Assembly: GCA_945910815.1 (NCBI GenBank) | Contig: CAMDZD010000008.1 | Span: 25,858 to 89,857 of the forward strand | Reading direction: 5' to 3' | From: an uncultured Clostridia bacterium | Lineage (GTDB): Bacteria > Bacillota > Clostridia > Oscillospirales > Ruminococcaceae | DNA length: 64,000 nucleotides | In this document: positions 39,701 to 48,560 of the stretch, one piece after another | Layout: each line of letters opens with the position of its first letter | How positions within the stretch are numbered: the first letter of the stretch is position 1 | Notes under the pieces: generated by a model | The model's database searches: none | The model's input: only the letters and a program-made list of their open reading frames with translations | Told to the model about the DNA's origin: nothing | Made by a program: the position numbers and the translations under genes

Positions 39701-42700
39701 AAAATCTGATGAAACGGAAATTCCCGAAAATATTTCCGAAGATGATGAAACGGAAGAAGATGAAATCTATTCGGATTTTATGAATAAAAGTCCGTCAGCT
39801 TTTCAGGATTCCGAAAAGATAAGCAGTGAATTAAATAAAATGCTCTGTTCCGGACAGTACGGCTGTGCATTGACTTATATTAAAGCTGTTTCTGAAATGA
39901 ATGAAAATTACCGTCCTTTTTATAAATTAATGAGCATGGCTCTTGACAATCCTGCTGAAAAGTGCCTTTATACATCAGGAAGTATATTTGATATTCCGAA
40001 AACAGGTGAGTTTTCGGAAACTGAAATGTATGAATACTGTATGACTGCCTGCAAGCTCCGTGCAGTATATTACAGTGACTGCTTTTATGACTATTCAATA
40101 AACAGCTTTGCAGAGGATATAAAAAGAAGTTCTCCTGCTGAAACTTATCCTGAACTTAAAACATTGACTGATATTCTTTCAGATTTCAGAAAGGAATTCA
40201 ATATCGGTATGGACAGCTTTTCCGATTACTGTATGAAAGACAAGCTGTGTGCGGAAAACGGCATAAACAAGATACAGTCAAAGGCTGTTGAACTGTATAA
40301 AAGGTACTGCAATTCTTCCGAATCTTACAGCAATTTAAGAGTAAAAAGATTTACATCAATTATTTATTCCGAAAAAGAAGAACTGATGAATATTCTGAAT
40401 ATCGCATGTGAAGGAAATGTGGAAAAATGCAGTGAGGCTGAAAATTTCCTTATGGAAAATTTTATAAGGGATAAGGGAAATATTACTCTTGCCGATATAT
40501 CAGAAGATAAAATCAGCAGATATATAAAAAGAGCGTGGGACGAATCCCTCGAAAGAATAAAGGCAAGCAAAAAAACTGTAAATTCTTCTGATGAACTTTC
40601 CAACGACCTCCGTAACCATTCAGCAAATGTTCTTAGAAAAATAGCAACTGTTCTCTGCGAATGGACTGAACTTGCAGAGCAGGGAAATCAGTTTACATCT
40701 TATGAAAAAGCCTATGAAAAATATCAGCAGAAAAGAGGAACTGTTCTCGGAATACTTAATGAATTAATTATGTCGGCTGATATGTCCAATACTGCTCCCG
40801 CCTCTGTTCTCGGCAGAACACTGCGTGATATATGCGAAAGAATAGACGGTTCTTATGATTATGCAGAAAGAAAATACTATTTTATAGATTTTCTGAAAAG
40901 CGGTTATGTAACTCTGGATTCTGACGGAATACCCGATTTATCTTCAAAATTCTGCTCACTTGAGGGTTTCAGCATAACGGACAGAATTATAAAGCATGCA
41001 TCTGAAAAGCATAATTCACTTGAAAACAGACTTGAAGAAATATTCAGCAAGGATATTTCAAATAATGATTACGGTTCAGCAGTCATAATAAATGAATATC
41101 TTTCACTCAGAAACAAACTTTCCGGAAATTACAGCGAAAAAATAGAAAAAATTTCCGAATACTGCCGTTTCTCCGAACAGAAAATTTTAAATCTCAAAAA
41201 CAGTTTTGCGGAAAATATGGAGCTTGCCGACTGCAAAGGACAGTTTTATCAGCGTGAATCACTTAAAAAGCTTGTTTTGAAAGTTGCAGATATATGGTAT
41301 AAGAAATGCTGTTCTTCGCATAATTACGGATTTTATTCAAAGCTCCTTGAAAGTCTTGAAAATATGATATTAAAGGAATCGGAAAATCTTAAAGCTCCTA
41401 TAAAATTAAAGCTTGATGAACTGAAAGGTTTTTACGATATTCCTGAAAACGATTTCAGAAAAATAAGTTCCGCAGTTGAAAGATATGACTATACAGTTGC
41501 TTTAAGCTATATGAGTCTTATTGCAAAAGGTCAGAGTTTAACAGAATACAATACCATTCCGGAAGATTTTCTCAGCGGATTCTGGAGCAGATATTCAGAA
41601 AATTACAGAAAATGCACCGATGAAGTTATTTATTCAAGCGGTTCAAATCTTATTCCCGACTGGATTGCAGATGAAAAGGGTACGGGTGAAAAGCGTATTG
41701 AATCACTTCTTGAAAAGCTCGGCTGGAAAAACTGCAAAGCCGTTTCAAAGGGAAAAACGTCAGGCAATTCCGAAAGATTTTTGATAACTGCTGAAAATGA
41801 TACATGTCCTGTTTCCGTTTTCAGAAACAGCTTTGATGTACTCTGTATTTTTGAATATTCCGGCACTGAAAAGCTTATTTCCGGCTTTGCAAATCAGAAA
41901 AACAATACTCTTGTATTCCTCGATTATGCCCTTACGGAATCCGAAAGACGTCACATCGCAAGAAAAATAAAGGCAAGCCGTTCAGTTTCAAAGGCATTTC
42001 CGATTATTGACAGAGTAGTAATATCATATCTTGAACAGAACTATTCCGAAAATAATATAAATAATATGCTTATGTCTCTTATAATGCCGTTTGCAAAGTT
42101 CCAGCCATATGAAATATCGCAAAATCCGGAGAATCTGACTCCTCTGAATGTCAGTGAGGGAATAAATCTTGTTGTTTCGCCAATGAGATATATGGGAATA
42201 TATTTTGACAGTCCGGAAACCGTATCGCTTATACTTGCAGATTCCAATTACTGTCCGCAGGCTGTAAATTACTGGTGCTATGCTCTTGTTGAATCACTCT
42301 GCTGTGAAGACTATGCAGGATATAACGAAATAAGCAGTCCGCCTTATATTGTAACTGAAAGTCATATAAAAAAGATTCTCGGAAACAAAAAATTCCGAAA
42401 CGGAATAAAGAATATTTTCCTTGATATGCTCGGAAACGATGAATCAGGCATTTATTATTCCTGTGCTGTTATTACAGCATATCTCTGCTGTATAAAAAAT
42501 TCGGAATACGGATATACTCCCGATGAAATACGCCTTATTGCTGACAGTTACTGGATTAAAGACGTTTCAGCACTTTCTGAAGAAAAGCTTCTTGAAGTTC
42601 TTGACAATCTCTGCAATATGGGTATACTTGTAAAGGGATTTGAAAAAAAATACTTCTTTTTCCGTGAAAACTTCTGCGGTATTATCGGAAGTCAGAACGA

Positions 42701-42734
42701 AATTGAAGACAAGCTCCTCAAATATATGGAATAA
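36741..42734 (+). CDS. Giant multidomain protein (1997 aa): Sm-like/cold-shock-like/TPR-like N-terminal half, STAND-like C-terminus without visible NTPase core
   Basis: Single uninterrupted ORF with RBS and promoter; Pro-Glu linkers; domain proposals from recalled motif similarity only. Confidence 0.85.
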   Translation: MKSLRFMRLSSLQEENFIKIVYGKNRKFSGYVTDNDHKKSLELLNKKGELLVIEYSEIKSFIIKNKTAGYVTAPKINENVSFTVKNSVADKVPEAKTETSVPEKSEETEEIISEPDIPPVSEPEPETFIPEVPESADFFSRENYIQVPEINRDYIANLYNGIDNKEIKIIVTRYFNSFMAGDKSHQKDKCISAVAGFRRDFPEYSEDKNAVRLLAFMYAYNEDFDNACDIFTNAEDYRNAALYAYLSGNYESALLYSYIFINSQLQNSQKYPENVLYILIRSSVETDNAFYISELVKNYPCSGCSDEASFEGGLDYLLYKKNVFQSESLDLKLIRLKDCYNFQRYEFDADIKNFPNDVMFGHIFDVNGLTCSIYPFSSPGKKYTFYRSSIKQKELSEKLSDDEQDVTRINVAFNSRDGQNALNVREISFAPETMANLGMKYFEAKNYKSALDCFFGAFNDDEQKEEMFFHIVQCYLSLAKTENKSQNYKSLKKFADKYGSCVSDKYRLNEIYFNIFKETGTEKQISEYLELLIENAESSEKKLIYIRKKAEMLYQKNLFAETLDVLNSWTECFNSSDSVIQELYSETEKNTIIPLIDKCKAKTEEIPAEETFTESKENIAQTPETAPEPEEIIPQEEETVPETEEIIPEPEPEVKSEDVSQQNQEKYIVMPYERGILPEPENKTEYSVKFFDGSENYDVKKCCSELKKFFKKRNRDKFFIQIFIQRIIKMVFFSENVLKLLLDLIIEERKENNYNSVDEILLFFYSTGMLGKIVNEPENSEKYYFITKKGADVLNKDDIKKEIFPNISKENRKRIKISSFVADELSPVQIYINHYGIISEAIAPYSRKYIIDSEKHDMIYFRANAVIFRNRSVPCANAKDECVFMILTPDIKADTDEELYRKCVKKFAEILKIKTEKLKSPDKFALAVISGQYGAEWNEIFTEFFGEYLSSENLYASCENNKFIDCNGNILTAVEIISAMLSENPPEKSDETEIPENISEDDETEEDEIYSDFMNKSPSAFQDSEKISSELNKMLCSGQYGCALTYIKAVSEMNENYRPFYKLMSMALDNPAEKCLYTSGSIFDIPKTGEFSETEMYEYCMTACKLRAVYYSDCFYDYSINSFAEDIKRSSPAETYPELKTLTDILSDFRKEFNIGMDSFSDYCMKDKLCAENGINKIQSKAVELYKRYCNSSESYSNLRVKRFTSIIYSEKEELMNILNIACEGNVEKCSEAENFLMENFIRDKGNITLADISEDKISRYIKRAWDESLERIKASKKTVNSSDELSNDLRNHSANVLRKIATVLCEWTELAEQGNQFTSYEKAYEKYQQKRGTVLGILNELIMSADMSNTAPASVLGRTLRDICERIDGSYDYAERKYYFIDFLKSGYVTLDSDGIPDLSSKFCSLEGFSITDRIIKHASEKHNSLENRLEEIFSKDISNNDYGSAVIINEYLSLRNKLSGNYSEKIEKISEYCRFSEQKILNLKNSFAENMELADCKGQFYQRESLKKLVLKVADIWYKKCCSSHNYGFYSKLLESLENMILKESENLKAPIKLKLDELKGFYDIPENDFRKISSAVERYDYTVALSYMSLIAKGQSLTEYNTIPEDFLSGFWSRYSENYRKCTDEVIYSSGSNLIPDWIADEKGTGEKRIESLLEKLGWKNCKAVSKGKTSGNSERFLITAENDTCPVSVFRNSFDVLCIFEYSGTEKLISGFANQKNNTLVFLDYALTESERRHIARKIKASRSVSKAFPIIDRVVISYLEQNYSENNINNMLMSLIMPFAKFQPYEISQNPENLTPLNVSEGINLVVSPMRYMGIYFDSPETVSLILADSNYCPQAVNYWCYALVESLCCEDYAGYNEISSPPYIVTESHIKKILGNKKFRNGIKNIFLDMLGNDESGIYYSCAVITAYLCCIKNSEYGYTPDEIRLIADSYWIKDVSALSEEKLLEVLDNLCNMGILVKGFEKKYFFFRENFCGIIGSQNEIEDKLLKYME

Positions 42735-42741
42735 TCCATTC

Positions 42742-42765
42742 AGGGCGACACTTATTTGTCGCCCT
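42742..42765. repeat. GGGCGAC-type hairpin between giant gene and HEPN-like gene
   Basis: AGGGCGACA-CTTATT-TGTCGCCCT, 9-bp perfect stem; may terminate or attenuate. Confidence 0.65.
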
Positions 42766-42795
42766 TGAAAAATAATGAAAGGCAGGTAATTTATT

Positions 42796-43896
42796 TTGAG
42801 TGACAAAGCATCTATATGGTGGTGTCAGGTGTCAAATGCCGTAAGGGTTATGAATGATATTTCAAGTCATCTGACTGCCGAGAAAAGCACGGCTCTTTTT
42901 TTCCCGAAACATGTACCATGGTATGATTTCCTTTTCAGTCATATAAGTGAAAAGCTTCACAGAAAAAATTCAAGCAACAAGCTTGATATTATTGACGTTT
43001 CCGAAAAAATTATAAATTCTCCCGATGATGCCGGAAGAATTATATCACAGAGATACTGTCCTGAAATTGAACGCTGGCCGGGAGAATCATATGCGGAATT
43101 TCTTTCTTCAAGAGATGACATCTCCCTTAACAACACATATGTATGGATAAAGGGAATAAATAAAAGCAATTATAAGCACTGGTGCAGTTTTGCCGATGAA
43201 TATGAAACATTTTGCAGTTCAAAAAAGAACCGTGCAACATTTATTCTTGAATACTTTGAGGACGGTGAAAAAACTGTTCCGGTTTGCAGAAATATTCATA
43301 TAATCTGCTGGGAAAACGAAATAAAAAGCTATGACTATTATATGTTCTGCTCTTTGCTTGTATCGGATTTGAAGTGCAGTGATGAAGTCAAGCATTATAT
43401 TGCGGAGCTTGCATTCCTTTTAGGAGAACGCCATGCCGAATTTTGTGCTTTGCTTACTGAATATAAAGAGAAATTTGCTGAAAATCCCGAAGAAATTCTA
43501 AGAAAGTGTGCTGAAAAATTCCGTTACAGTGACGGCGAGGAAATTCAGCTTACAAGTCTTTATCTTACAGAACAAATAGTTCTGGAAGCTCAGATAAAAA
43601 ATATCTTCCCTATTATTGAACGGTACAGAAGACGCTTTATAACTGATAATTACGAACAGCTGGACTTTATACTGCCAATTGAGAATAAAGTCAATGAAAA
43701 AATATCTGAACCCTATGATTTGGATATAGGAAATATTAAATATCTTATTCAGATGGGAAAGCTTAAAATAGATTCCGAAAAGGAAAAAAAGGAACTTGAT
43801 TTGTTTTACAGGTCAAGAAATAAAATTGCACATAATAATGCTGTAAGCTATCAGGAAGTTAAAAAAATCCTGAGCTGTTTTTCTGAAAGTAAATAA
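42796..43896 (+). CDS. 366-aa protein with C-terminal HEPN-like R-x4-H motif
   Basis: IWWCQVSNAVRVMNDISSHL N-terminus; C-terminal LDLFYRSRNKIAHNNAVSYQEVKKIL with RNKIAH at 43816-43833. Confidence 0.7.
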   Translation: MSDKASIWWCQVSNAVRVMNDISSHLTAEKSTALFFPKHVPWYDFLFSHISEKLHRKNSSNKLDIIDVSEKIINSPDDAGRIISQRYCPEIERWPGESYAEFLSSRDDISLNNTYVWIKGINKSNYKHWCSFADEYETFCSSKKNRATFILEYFEDGEKTVPVCRNIHIICWENEIKSYDYYMFCSLLVSDLKCSDEVKHYIAELAFLLGERHAEFCALLTEYKEKFAENPEEILRKCAEKFRYSDGEEIQLTSLYLTEQIVLEAQIKNIFPIIERYRRRFITDNYEQLDFILPIENKVNEKISEPYDLDIGNIKYLIQMGKLKIDSEKEKKELDLFYRSRNKIAHNNAVSYQEVKKILSCFSESK

Positions 43897-43912
43897 AAGG
43901 AGTTAATTTAAT

Positions 43913-44719
43913 ATGGAAAATTATGAGGAATATGAAATAATCGACGCACATGCACATATCTTTCCGGATAAAATAGCCGGAATTGCTACCGAGAGCATAG
44001 GCAATTTTTACGACCTTAAAATGCGTAATATCGGCAACAGTACTAATCTTATCGAAAGCGGTAAAAAAATAAATGTATCACGCTATCTTGTATTTTCAAC
44101 CGCAACAAATCCTGCACAGGTTCACAATATAAACAGCTTTATTGCAAATGAATGTGAACAGCATAAGGAATTTATCGGACTCGGTACACTTCATCCGCAG
44201 TCTGATGATATGGAACGTGATTTCAATCAGGTTCTTGAACTTAATCTCAAGGGAATCAAGTTACACCCCGATTTTCAGAAATTTGATGTTGATTCCAAAG
44301 AGGCTTATAAGATGTATGAAATAGCAGAGGGCAGACTCCCTATGCTTATACATTTCGGCGACAGACGATATGAATATTCTGCTCCGAAAAAGCTTGTGCA
44401 GGTTCATAAGGATTTCCCTGACCTTAAAGTAATAGCTGCACATCTCGGAGGATATGAACGCTGGGAGGAGGCACAGCAGTATCTCGCCGGTATGGATAAC
44501 GTCTGGTTCGACACAAGCAGTTCCCTTGATTTTATGTCAAAGGAAACGGCAGTAAAATATATACGCAATCTCGGAATTGAACGCTGTTTCTTCGGAACAG
44601 ATTTCCCTATGTGGAGACATACTTCCGAATTTTATAACCTTATGTCACTCGGTTTTACTCACGATGAAAATCAGATGATTCTTGCAGACAATCTCAGGAA
44701 ATTTTTCGGCATATTATAA
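43913..44719 (+). CDS. Amidohydrolase (Amidohydro_2-like metal-dependent hydrolase)
   Basis: IIDAHAHIFPDKIA, GIKLHPDFQ, VIAAHLGG, ERCFFGTDFPMW. Confidence 0.9.
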   Translation: MENYEEYEIIDAHAHIFPDKIAGIATESIGNFYDLKMRNIGNSTNLIESGKKINVSRYLVFSTATNPAQVHNINSFIANECEQHKEFIGLGTLHPQSDDMERDFNQVLELNLKGIKLHPDFQKFDVDSKEAYKMYEIAEGRLPMLIHFGDRRYEYSAPKKLVQVHKDFPDLKVIAAHLGGYERWEEAQQYLAGMDNVWFDTSSSLDFMSKETAVKYIRNLGIERCFFGTDFPMWRHTSEFYNLMSLGFTHDENQMILADNLRKFFGIL

Positions 44720-44783
44720 TAAGTATATTTCGCAGTCGGAATAACTGTTTTTAAATTTTTTCTGAAAAATTTTTCAAAAACAC

Positions 44784-44812
44784 TTGCATTTTCCGGAAAA
44801 GTATGTTATTAT
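44784..44812 (+). promoter_or_regulatory. Promoter for rplS
   Basis: TTGCAT - 17 nt - TATTAT with TGT extended -10. Confidence 0.6.
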
Positions 44813-44817
44813 TAAAA

Positions 44818-44960
44818 AGCATTTGAAATCCGTCTGCTTTTTACGGACGAGAGTTAATGCCGAAAGACATTAAACCGGACAGTCCTCTGCTCTCCGCACT
44901 CCACCGCATTCACGGAGTTGCGTTATATTTTAAAGAGTATCGAATGTCCCAGAATTTTTA
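44818..44960 (+). promoter_or_regulatory. Structured 5' leader of rplS (candidate L19 autoregulatory leader)
   Basis: About 140-nt leader with nested inverted repeats (CCGTctgctttttACGG; GTTAATGccgaaagaCATTAAAC; CTCCGcactccaccgcattcaCGGAG). Confidence 0.5.
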
Positions 44961-44974
44961 GGAGGAATTAAAAA

Positions 44975-45319
44975 ATGGATGCACTTAAACTTATAAGCGA
45001 TTCAAGCTTGAAATCAGAAGTACCTCAGTTCAATGTTGGTGATACTGTTAAGGTTCACGTTAAAATTCAGGAAGGCGACAAGAGCCGTATCCAGATTTTT
45101 GAAGGTACTGTTATCGCTAAGAAACACGGCGGTATCAACGAAACTTTCACTGTAAGACGTGTTGCTCACGGCTGTGGCATTGAAAGAGTTTTCCCTGTAC
45201 ACACTCCGGCAGTTGCTAAGGTTGAAGTTGTAAGATACGGTAAGGTTCGCAGAGCTAAGCTCTACTATCTCCGTGACAGAGTCGGCAAGGCTGCAAAGGT
45301 TAAGGAACAGATTAGATAA
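44975..45319 (+). CDS. rplS: 50S ribosomal protein L19
   Basis: [35 protein letters not shown]...[22 protein letters not shown]. Confidence 0.97.
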   Translation: MDALKLISDSSLKSEVPQFNVGDTVKVHVKIQEGDKSRIQIFEGTVIAKKHGGINETFTVRRVAHGCGIERVFPVHTPAVAKVEVVRYGKVRRAKLYYLRDRVGKAAKVKEQIR

Positions 45320-45372
45320 TTTTTTCCGGATTCCGTGGGGGACAGCACTGTTTTACTGTCCTTTACGAATGC

Positions 45373-45402
45373 TTTAAAGGGGACGCAATGTCCCTTTTTT
45401 GC
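45373..45402 (+). terminator. Terminator downstream of rplS
   Basis: AAAGGGGACGCAATGTCCCTTTTTT hairpin with T run. Confidence 0.7.
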
Positions 45403-45432
45403 TAAAAATATCCTGATGAGAGGTGCTTTGTT

Positions 45433-46092
45433 ATGAAAGATGAAAATAACATGGAAGTTCAGGAGAATGCTGAAAAATCTTCTGAAAACGAAAATAAAGG
45501 CAATTCTGAAAAAAAAGGAAAAAAACTGCTTCGGGATATTATTGACATTGCCGAATCAACGGCAATCACTATGTTTATAGTCATACTGCTGTTTACATAC
45601 ATTCTTCACCCTGTCAATGTTGTCGGAACATCTATGGTTCCCACACTTCAGGACGAGGACAAGGTTTTTATGACTACTATAATTCCGGATATTTCATATG
45701 GCGACATCATAGTTATTGATAACGACAAGGCTTATCTCCTTGATGAAAACGATGAAGTAGTCTCAAGAGACAGCTATCAGCTTAATGAATGTATCATCAA
45801 AAGAGTTATTGCCGAAGGCGGTCAGACTGTTGATATTGACTTTTCAACGGGTAATGTTACTGTTGACGGAAATATCCTTGATGAACCTTATATAAATGCC
45901 CCTACACTTACTGATGAGGGAGCTTTTGATTTTCCGATAACAGTTCCCGAAGGATATTATTTTGTTATGGGCGATAACAGAAACGCATCTTCCGACAGCC
46001 GTCACCCGTATGTAGGCTTTATAAAGAAAAGTCAGATTTACGGAAAGGCTATTATAAGATATGCTCCTTTTGAAAATTTCAAAATACTTTAA
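45433..46092 (+). CDS. lepB: Signal peptidase I (first copy)
   Basis: VGTSMVPTLQDEDKV (Ser), IIKRVIAEGGQTV (Lys), VMGDNRNASSDSR. Confidence 0.93.
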   Translation: MKDENNMEVQENAEKSSENENKGNSEKKGKKLLRDIIDIAESTAITMFIVILLFTYILHPVNVVGTSMVPTLQDEDKVFMTTIIPDISYGDIIVIDNDKAYLLDENDEVVSRDSYQLNECIIKRVIAEGGQTVDIDFSTGNVTVDGNILDEPYINAPTLTDEGAFDFPITVPEGYYFVMGDNRNASSDSRHPYVGFIKKSQIYGKAIIRYAPFENFKIL

Positions 46093-46104
46093 TCAGGTGA
46101 AAAC

Positions 46105-46683
46105 ATGAATAAAAAAATCCTGAAAGAAATTGAAAGTCTTGCGGAAACAATGTTCATTGCTTTGTTTACAATGTCACTTCTGTTTACATATGTTCTCAAG
46201 CCTACAACAGTAAGCGGAGATTCTATGAAACCAACGCTTTTTACAAATGACCAGCTTATAATTTCCGAAATTTACGGAACACTTAAGAACGGAGATATAA
46301 TCGTTGCCGACTGTCAGGAAGCAATTCTTTTAAGCGATGAAAATACTCCCGAATACCGTCAGGGTCTTGGCAAAACAATTGTAAAGCGTGTTATTGCGAC
46401 TGAGGGACAGACAATAGATATTGACTTTGAAAAAGGTCTTGTATATATTGACGGTGTACTTCAGAATGAACCTTATATATCCGGTCTTACACATCTGGAC
46501 GAGGGAGCTTTTACCGGTAAATATCCCGTAACAGTTCCGGAAAACTGCCTTTTCGTTATGGGCGACAACAGGGGAAATTCCCGTGACAGCCGTGACAGCA
46601 GTATCGGTTTTGTTCCGGAGGAAAGTATCGTCGGAAAGGTTGTTATGAGAGTTTTTCCGCTTAAAAGTTTAAAAATATTCTGA
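46105..46683 (+). CDS. lepB: Signal peptidase I (second copy)
   Basis: VSGDSMKPTLFTNDQL, IVKRVIATEGQTI, VMGDNRGNSRDSR. Confidence 0.93.
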   Translation: MNKKILKEIESLAETMFIALFTMSLLFTYVLKPTTVSGDSMKPTLFTNDQLIISEIYGTLKNGDIIVADCQEAILLSDENTPEYRQGLGKTIVKRVIATEGQTIDIDFEKGLVYIDGVLQNEPYISGLTHLDEGAFTGKYPVTVPENCLFVMGDNRGNSRDSRDSSIGFVPEESIVGKVVMRVFPLKSLKIF

Positions 46684-46696
46684 GGGGTTTAAAAAT

Positions 46697-47575
46697 ATGG
46701 AAGATATGAAAAATATACAGTGGTTTCCGGGGCATATGGCTAAAACAAGACGACTTATAAAATCAAATCTGCCTCTTGTCGATGCCGTTGTGGAAATTCT
46801 TGACGCAAGAACTCCTCTTTCAAGCCGGAATCCCGAAATGGACAGGCTCACGGCAGGAAAACCAAGAATGGTTATTCTTAATAAATCTGACCTCGCTGAC
46901 GAAAAAATTACTGAAAAATGGCTTGCATATTTCAGAAGCCAGAATATAACCGCAATATCTGCCGACTGCAAAAGCGGTAAGGGCGTAAAGAACTTTATTC
47001 CTGCTGTAAAAAATCAGCTTTTAAAATCACTTCTTCAGAAATATGAGGAAAAGGGCATAAAGGGAAAGCCACTCCGCCTGATGATTGTCGGAATACCCAA
47101 TGTCGGAAAATCATCTTTTATAAACAGAATGGCAGGTTCTAAAAAAGCTAAGGCAGAAGACCGCCCCGGAGTTACAAGGGACAAGCAGTGGGTTAAAATC
47201 GGCACGAGCGTTGAAATGCTCGATATGCCCGGAGTTCTGTGGCCTAAGTTTGATGACCAGAATGTTGCATGCCGTCTTGCATTTACGGGAGCTATAAAGG
47301 ACGATATACTTGACATTGAAACGCTTGCTTCCAGGCTTCTGAAATTCCTTTCGGAAAATTATCCCGAAAAGCTCCGTGAACGCTATAAAATAGATTTTGA
47401 TGATTTCGATGAGGGATATATTCTCCTCGAAAAAACAGGCAGAAAACGTGGCATGCTTGTTTCGGGCGGTGAAGTGAATACCGAACGTATCGCTATAACT
47501 GTTATAGACGAGTTCAGAGCCGGAAAGCTCGGAAGAATTACTCTTGAACTTCCGGAGGACAATAAAAATGACTGA
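46697..47575 (+). CDS. rbgA: Ribosome biogenesis GTPase RbgA/YlqF
   Basis: Circularly permuted GTPase: WFPGHMAKTRR, NKSDL, GIPNVGKSSFINRM, DMPGVLWP. Confidence 0.94.
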   Translation: MEDMKNIQWFPGHMAKTRRLIKSNLPLVDAVVEILDARTPLSSRNPEMDRLTAGKPRMVILNKSDLADEKITEKWLAYFRSQNITAISADCKSGKGVKNFIPAVKNQLLKSLLQKYEEKGIKGKPLRLMIVGIPNVGKSSFINRMAGSKKAKAEDRPGVTRDKQWVKIGTSVEMLDMPGVLWPKFDDQNVACRLAFTGAIKDDILDIETLASRLLKFLSENYPEKLRERYKIDFDDFDEGYILLEKTGRKRGMLVSGGEVNTERIAITVIDEFRAGKLGRITLELPEDNKND

Positions 47576-48197
47576 CAGCAAATCTTTATTTGAATATGAT
47601 AATCAAATCCGTTGCGGAAATAAAATAATATGCGGTGTCGATGAGGCAGGCAGAGGCCCTCTTGCAGGTGATGTCTATGCTTCAGCCGTGGTTTTTCGTG
47701 AAGATGTATTTATAGACGGTATCAACGACAGCAAAAAACTTTCTGAAAAAAAACGTGAAAGGCTTTTTGATGAAATAATTCAGAAATCCCTGACTTACTG
47801 CATAGCTACGGCATCAGTTTCCGAAATAGACAATATTAATATACTTCAGGCATCAATGCTTGCTATGAAAAGAGCTGTTGAAGGTCTTTCAATAGTTCCC
47901 GATATAGTTCTTGTTGACGGAAACAAAGTCCCTTCCGGTATGCCATGCAGGTGTGAATGTATCGTCAAGGGTGATGCAAAGTCAGCCTCAATTGCATCGG
48001 CATCAGTTCTCGCAAAAGTTGCAAGAGACAGATATATGAAAGAACTTTCTGAAAAATATCCGCAGTATATGTTTGAAAAGCATAAGGGCTATCCCACTAA
48101 ACTTCATTATGATATGCTTGAAAAATACGGTGCAAGCGATATTCACAGAAAATCATTTCTGAAAAAATTCTATGCAAAGCATGAAAAATCAGACTGA
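47568..48197 (+). CDS. rnhB: Ribonuclease HII
   Basis: CGVDEAGRGPLAGDVYASAVVF, NDSKKLSEKKRE, HKGYPTKLHYDML. Start ATG 47568 preferred over 47544. Confidence 0.94.
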   Translation: MTDSKSLFEYDNQIRCGNKIICGVDEAGRGPLAGDVYASAVVFREDVFIDGINDSKKLSEKKRERLFDEIIQKSLTYCIATASVSEIDNINILQASMLAMKRAVEGLSIVPDIVLVDGNKVPSGMPCRCECIVKGDAKSASIASASVLAKVARDRYMKELSEKYPQYMFEKHKGYPTKLHYDMLEKYGASDIHRKSFLKKFYAKHEKSD

Positions 48198-48555
48198 TAC
48201 CGGAAAACTCGGCGAAAATGCCGTTTCAGAATATCTTGAAAATGCAGGGTATAAAATACTTTCACGCAATTACAGAATAAGAGGCGGTGAAATTGACATA
48301 ATCGCCTCATACGGTGAATATATCATATTCGTTGAAGTCAAGACAAGAAAGCCTGATTCTATGGTTTCGGGATTAGATGCCGTAAATCAGAAAAAAAGAA
48401 ATCTTATTATAAAAACTGCAACCGATTATCTTCTTAAATATCCATGCAGTTTACAGCCGAGGTTCGATGTTGCGGAGGTTACTGCTCTTGACGGTCAGAT
48501 TCTTTATATAAACTATCTGCAAAATGCCTTCGACCTTACAGGCTATAATTTTTAA
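48172..48555 (+). CDS. UPF0102/YraN endonuclease-like protein
   Basis: TGKLGENAVSEYLENAGYKILSRNYRIRGGEIDIIASYGEYIIFVEVKTRK. Confidence 0.92.
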   Translation: MQSMKNQTDTGKLGENAVSEYLENAGYKILSRNYRIRGGEIDIIASYGEYIIFVEVKTRKPDSMVSGLDAVNQKKRNLIIKTATDYLLKYPCSLQPRFDVAEVTALDGQILYINYLQNAFDLTGYNF

Positions 48556-48560
48556 AAAGG

